Shown: positions 5,495-8,401 of the stretch, one piece after another
Layout: each line of letters starts with the position of its first letter
Numbering within the stretch: the first letter of the stretch is position 1
Notes under the pieces: generated by a model
The model's database searches: none
What the model was told of the DNA's origin: nothing
The model's input: only the letters and a program-made list of their open reading frames with translations
Source: Pseudomonadota bacterium
GTDB taxonomy: Bacteria > Verrucomicrobiota > Verrucomicrobiia > Chthoniobacterales > UBA6821
Direction of reading: 5' to 3'
Assembly: GCA_009928265.1 (NCBI GenBank)
Contig: RFPR01000087.1
Location: 1-8,401 of the forward strand
DNA length: 8,401 nt
Made by a program: the position numbers and the translations under genes

Positions 5495-6700
5495 TCAGTT
5501 TGCTCCCCGTCCGTAGTACTCGGCAAGCCCCCTTGCCACCGCGTCGGCATATTCCCGGTAAATGCTTGGGAGTTCACGCCCTCCGATATTCTTGCGACCC
5601 TGATAGTCGCCGAGCTGGATTCGGGTGAAGATGGGGCGGCTATTCATGACATACGGCTCGCAGTAGACAACTGGGCACTCGAAGAGCCTGTTGGCCAAGA
5701 GGTTGCGGATCCAGAGGTAGGGGTTCCCGGAGGCGGGGATCGCCTTGGCATTGTGATAAGTGAAGGGCTCCAGTCCCGTCGCCTCCGCCAGCGACCGGGC
5801 CACGGCATCAGAGGCGCCGAGTTCCTCGGCATGGGTCCCGCCGAGCAGCTTCATGAGCAGGGTGAAGCGCTCGTCCTCATGGGCGAGTTCTTCACGAGAC
5901 ATCGCTCCGCTGAGCAGGAGGTGAAGGTGATTCTTGTCGGTGAGGCTCGGGCGCGCGGGATTACCCCATTCCTCGGCGTTGAAGTGGAGGCAGATGACGA
6001 GATCAGGACGAAGGCGCTCGTTGACGAGCCGAGCGCGGTTGCGGATCTCCGCGACCCGGTAAAAAAGACGCTCGGCTTCCTTCTGAAGGCGCTCTCCTAA
6101 AGGAGCAACTCCTTCCTCTGAGAGAGAAGCGGCGGCGGCTTTGCGGAGATTGCCGGGACGCATTCCGGTCGTCGGACTGTTGGAATTTCTAGTGAGCCAC
6201 ACCTCGGCTCCGAGCTGCTCGAGTCGCTCCTTCAGAAGCTTCGCGACGATCAGAGTCATCTCCCCCTCCTCGACGGGACGGCTCCAGCCGATCCGGAACC
6301 AGCGTGCCTCCATCTGGGCGAAGCGTCCCCCGAGATGGCCTGGGTCGATGGCAACGCGGAGGCCGGCCAGCGGTTTTCCGGGAGCCGGGGTGCGCTCGGC
6401 ATTTCCTTTCCAGAAACGGGGGGGCCTGCCCGCTACGGAAGGCGTGGGAGCGAGCGCCAGCGGGATCGGCTCGGCACCGGAATGCGGGGTGATCAACGCC
6501 TGGGTGGGGGTGAGGGTGATCCATTCCTTCCATGAGCCGTCGGGAACGTAGACCTTGTCGAGAAGCTGGCGGAAGTCGGCGGCCGTGATGGTTCCCGAGT
6601 AGGCCTGGAGGCGGCTCCAATCGGGCTGTGGCGCCAGAGGGCTCAGCAGGGCGGCTTGGAGCGATGCCGCCGTGAGCATGAAAAGGAGGATTTTCTTCAC
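5495..6700 (-). CDS. Exported N-acetylmuramoyl-L-alanine amidase (Amidase_3-like)
   Basis: Amidase_3 enzymes are zinc hydrolases that cut the bond between MurNAc and the stem peptide of peptidoglycan. The 401-residue product has a Sec signal peptide MKKILLFMLTAASLQA (1-16). After a region of about 100 residues with no clear domain comes RVAIDPGHLGG (115-125), with the first zinc ligand His122. Glu147 in EMTLIVAKLL is the probable second ligand, AEVWLTR (165-171) is the conserved strand, CLHFNAEE (237-244) carries His239 where most members have SIHANA, and CEPYVMNS (347-354) carries the likely catalytic Glu348. About 60 charged residues separate TR from CLHFNA. I chose GTG at 6700; GTG at 6703 is equally possible, and both give the same signal peptide. 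It should act in the periplasm and leads the minus-strand run. Confidence 0.85.
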   Translation of the reverse strand: MKKILLFMLTAASLQAALLSPLAPQPDWSRLQAYSGTITAADFRQLLDKVYVPDGSWKEWITLTPTQALITPHSGAEPIPLALAPTPSVAGRPPRFWKGNAERTPAPGKPLAGLRVAIDPGHLGGRFAQMEARWFRIGWSRPVEEGEMTLIVAKLLKERLEQLGAEVWLTRNSNSPTTGMRPGNLRKAAAASLSEEGVAPLGERLQKEAERLFYRVAEIRNRARLVNERLRPDLVICLHFNAEEWGNPARPSLTDKNHLHLLLSGAMSREELAHEDERFTLLMKLLGGTHAEELGASDAVARSLAEATGLEPFTYHNAKAIPASGNPYLWIRNLLANRLFECPVVYCEPYVMNSRPIFTRIQLGDYQGRKNIGGRELPSIYREYADAVARGLAEYYGRGAN

Positions 6701-6703
6701 CAC

Positions 6704-6754
6704 ACGGGGATTTTTACATCGTCCGGGACCCTGCTTTCGATCAAAACCCAAGGG
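6704..6754. promoter_or_regulatory. Divergent spacer between amidase and phosphoesterase genes
   Basis: These 51 bases lie between two divergent starts, so any local promoters for both transcripts must lie here or inside the genes. I see no convincing -35/-10 pair on either strand and no operator-like palindrome. TTTTTACATC (6711-6720) is the only AT-rich patch that could melt. Neither flanking start has a good Shine-Dalgarno sequence: AAGGG touches the plus-strand ATG with no spacing. Confidence 0.3.
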
Positions 6755-7546
6755 ATGGTGAAGATTCTCTTTTTGGGCGATGTCGTCGGCGAACCGGGCC
6801 GTATGGCTGCTTGCCGTACGACCGAGCTCTATCTGGAGCGCGGTGATGCTGACTTCGTCGTGGTCAATGGCGAGAACGCCGCCGCTGGGCGTGGGATCAC
6901 ACCGAAGCTCGCGATCGATCTGATGCGCAGCGGCGTGGCGGTCATTACCTCGGGCGACCATATTTGGGACCAGAAGGAGATCATTCCCTACATCGCCACC
7001 GAGCCACGCCTCCTGCGTCCGCTCAACTATCCAGCCGGCACGCCCGGCGCCGGGAGCATCGTGCTCGACACGGCTCACGGCCCGATCGCCGTCATGAACG
7101 TGCAGTGTCGGACCTTCATGAAGAACCCGCTGGAAAATCCCTTTGCCGCCGCTTCCGCCGAGGTGGAGCGTCTGCGGAAGGAGACCCCTGTGATCATCGT
7201 CGATGTGCACGGGGAAACCACCAGCGAGAAGATCGCCATGGGTCGCCATCTCGACGGGCAGGTCTCGCTGGTCGTCGGTACCCACACCCATGTCCAGACG
7301 GCGGATGAGCGGATCTTCCCCAAGGGAACAGCCTTCCTCTGCGACGCCGGGATGTGCGGCCCCGAGGACTCGATCCTCGGGCGCGACTGCGACTCGGTCG
7401 TGGGCCAGTTCGTGACCTCGATGCCGGCCAAGTTTCCCGTTGCCCGCGGGCCCGTCATCGCCGCCGGCGTGCTGGTTGAGGTCGACCCGGAGACGGGTCG
7501 GGCCAAGTCGGTGACGCGCGTGGTCGAGCGCTACGGGGCGCCTTAG
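6755..7546 (+). CDS. YmdB-type metallophosphoesterase (TIGR00282 family)
   Basis: Members of this family are dinuclear-metal phosphodiesterases; Bacillus YmdB cleaves 2',3'-cyclic nucleotides. The 263-residue length is standard. The metal and catalytic residues are in order: GDVVGEPGR (8-16, Asp9), VNGENAAAGRG (37-47, Glu40 and Asn41), SGDHIWDQKE (66-75, His69), DVHGETTSEK (150-159, His152) and VGTHTHVQTAD (174-184, His177 and His179). In the third motif the residue before His69 is Asp, where I expect Asn in most members (GNH). DVHGE replaces the more common D-F-H-A-E. I chose ATG at 6755 because MVKILFLGDVVG is the usual N-terminus and the upstream open frame lacks family character. The enzyme is cytoplasmic. 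The substrate here is an inference from the family. Confidence 0.93.
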   Translation: MVKILFLGDVVGEPGRMAACRTTELYLERGDADFVVVNGENAAAGRGITPKLAIDLMRSGVAVITSGDHIWDQKEIIPYIATEPRLLRPLNYPAGTPGAGSIVLDTAHGPIAVMNVQCRTFMKNPLENPFAAASAEVERLRKETPVIIVDVHGETTSEKIAMGRHLDGQVSLVVGTHTHVQTADERIFPKGTAFLCDAGMCGPEDSILGRDCDSVVGQFVTSMPAKFPVARGPVIAAGVLVEVDPETGRAKSVTRVVERYGAP

Positions 7547-7610
7547 ACTGGGGATGGGGTGCCAACAAAGGACTCCCTCTTTGATTTCCAGCCGGATAGC
7601 GTGAGCCGAG

Positions 7611-8401
7611 ATGGATCCCGCAGGACCAGACGCCGTCACCCAGGAAAGTCCCGTTGATAAACGCAAGGGCGTGCTCGCGATCGATAGCATCCTGCGCGGG
7701 GCATCGCGTCTTCAGCATTCCGTCGCCCGCAGATGGCGTCGACTTCGACGCCGTCCGCAGACCATCGCCTCCGATGCCAATCTTCTGCCGACGCTCATCC
7801 AGGTGCTAGCGGCGTTTACCCGTGTCGACGGCGAGATGCTCGAGGAGGAGATCGATTCCAGTCTGGGCTTCCTGCGTTATGACTATCCTGAGGCCGTCTA
7901 CTCCGAATTGCGGAAGTTGTTCCGGCAGGCACTCGAACAACAGCAGGACCTCGCGGCGATGGCTGCGAAGTTGGCCACCGACCTGAGCGACGACCGCAAG
8001 ATTCTGCTCGGCGTCCAGCTCTACGACCTGATCACCCGCTCGGGGATGAAGTCGGAACAGGTGACCGTCTATCATGATTTCATGGCCCGGCTCGGCATGG
8101 GTGCTCAGGCAATCGACATTGTCTACCAGCTCAATGCCAACGAGCCGGCCGACCCGGCCTTCTTCCACGAGGGGGTCTCCCCGCTTGAGGCGCTCTCGTT
8201 CGGCGATCCGTCTACCTGCGACGTGGCCCTGCGCGATTTCACTCCCGGAGAGCGTCTGCTCGCCTACCGCCACCACGACCTCATCATCCTCAAGAACCTC
8301 TCCCCGCGCAGTCTTATCGTGCAGGGGCGCCTGCTCAAACAGGGGGAATTCTGCCGCATCTATCCCGGCCAGCGGGTGCTCGTCGGCGAGCAGGTGATCA
8401 C
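7611..8401 (+). CDS. TerB-like domain protein, C-terminus outside window
   Basis: The frame opens with ATG at 7611, the first start after an in-frame TGA (7602-7604), and runs 263 codons to the window edge without a stop. Residues 36-50 are very basic (ARRWRRLRRRP). Residues 58-165 look like a TerB helical domain: AAFTRVDGEMLEEEI (67-81) keeps the acidic Asp-Gly ... Glu motif, and YDLITRSGMKSEQVTVYHDF (138-157) sits where the second motif is expected but lacks its Asp. Residues 213-263 (start GERLLAYRHHDLIILKNLSP) look beta-rich, like the small domain that precedes ABC ATPase modules in some long bacterial proteins. That last comparison is from memory and no ATPase motif is in view. The link to tellurite resistance is only by domain name. 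It lies 64 bases after the phosphoesterase. Confidence 0.65.
   Translation, partial: MDPAGPDAVTQESPVDKRKGVLAIDSILRGASRLQHSVARRWRRLRRRPQTIASDANLLPTLIQVLAAFTRVDGEMLEEEIDSSLGFLRYDYPEAVYSELRKLFRQALEQQQDLAAMAAKLATDLSDDRKILLGVQLYDLITRSGMKSEQVTVYHDFMARLGMGAQAIDIVYQLNANEPADPAFFHEGVSPLEALSFGDPSTCDVALRDFTPGERLLAYRHHDLIILKNLSPRSLIVQGRLLKQGEFCRIYPGQRVLVGEQVI

Noticed and set aside
7566..7583. CAAAG/CTTTG hairpin after the phosphoesterase gene
   Set aside because: The stem is only 5 bp with an 8-base loop and no T-run, too weak to call a terminator.
7554..7610. Possible earlier starts for the TerB-like protein (ATG 7554, GTG 7601)
   Set aside because: Both read into stop codons within a few dozen bases in other frames; ATG 7611 is the first start in the long frame.
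5495..7690. 731-codon open frame on the minus strand starting opposite the phosphoesterase gene
   Set aside because: Only the part from 6700 down carries a signal peptide and amidase motifs. The rest is antisense to a complete YmdB-type gene and is open because of GC-rich codon bias.

Overview
This GC-rich window (roughly 60% or more by eye) holds eight protein genes and no RNA gene, insertion sequence or CRISPR array. I infer a Verrucomicrobiota-like bacterium. This rests on the look of the divergent Amidase_3 protein, on the UbiA-type enzyme that resembles the futalosine-pathway prenyltransferase, on the TerB-like protein at the right edge, and on start codons that mostly lack a Shine-Dalgarno sequence. 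No marker gene settles the lineage.

Left part (1-3076): a small lipoprotein gene leaves the window on the minus strand. It is divergent from a plus-strand pair: an APC-superfamily amino-acid permease and a long exported protein of unknown function with a proline-rich tail. The pair overlaps by ATGA, so translation is probably coupled. A nested palindrome sits in the divergent spacer and covers the lipoprotein start codon.

Middle (3079-6700): a minus-strand run reads, in transcription order, exported N-acetylmuramoyl-L-alanine amidase, ParA-type ATPase, orotate phosphoribosyltransferase (pyrE) and UbiA-family prenyltransferase. The genes link wall remodelling, chromosome or cargo positioning, pyrimidine synthesis and quinone synthesis. 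They look like a housekeeping co-transcription unit, not one pathway. The spacers on either side of pyrE carry degenerate 7-base repeats, a shared 24-base direct repeat and, before ubiA, an 18-bp stem. This repeat family is the least explained structure in the window. The run converges on the exported-protein gene with only 2 bases between stop codons.

Right part (6704-8401): a short divergent spacer separates the amidase from a plus-strand YmdB-type metallophosphoesterase gene. After 64 bases follows the N-terminal 263 codons of a TerB-like protein that runs off the window. Nothing here proves a new defence or mobile system. The strongest leads are the intergenic repeats, the permease/exported-protein pair and the truncated TerB-domain protein.
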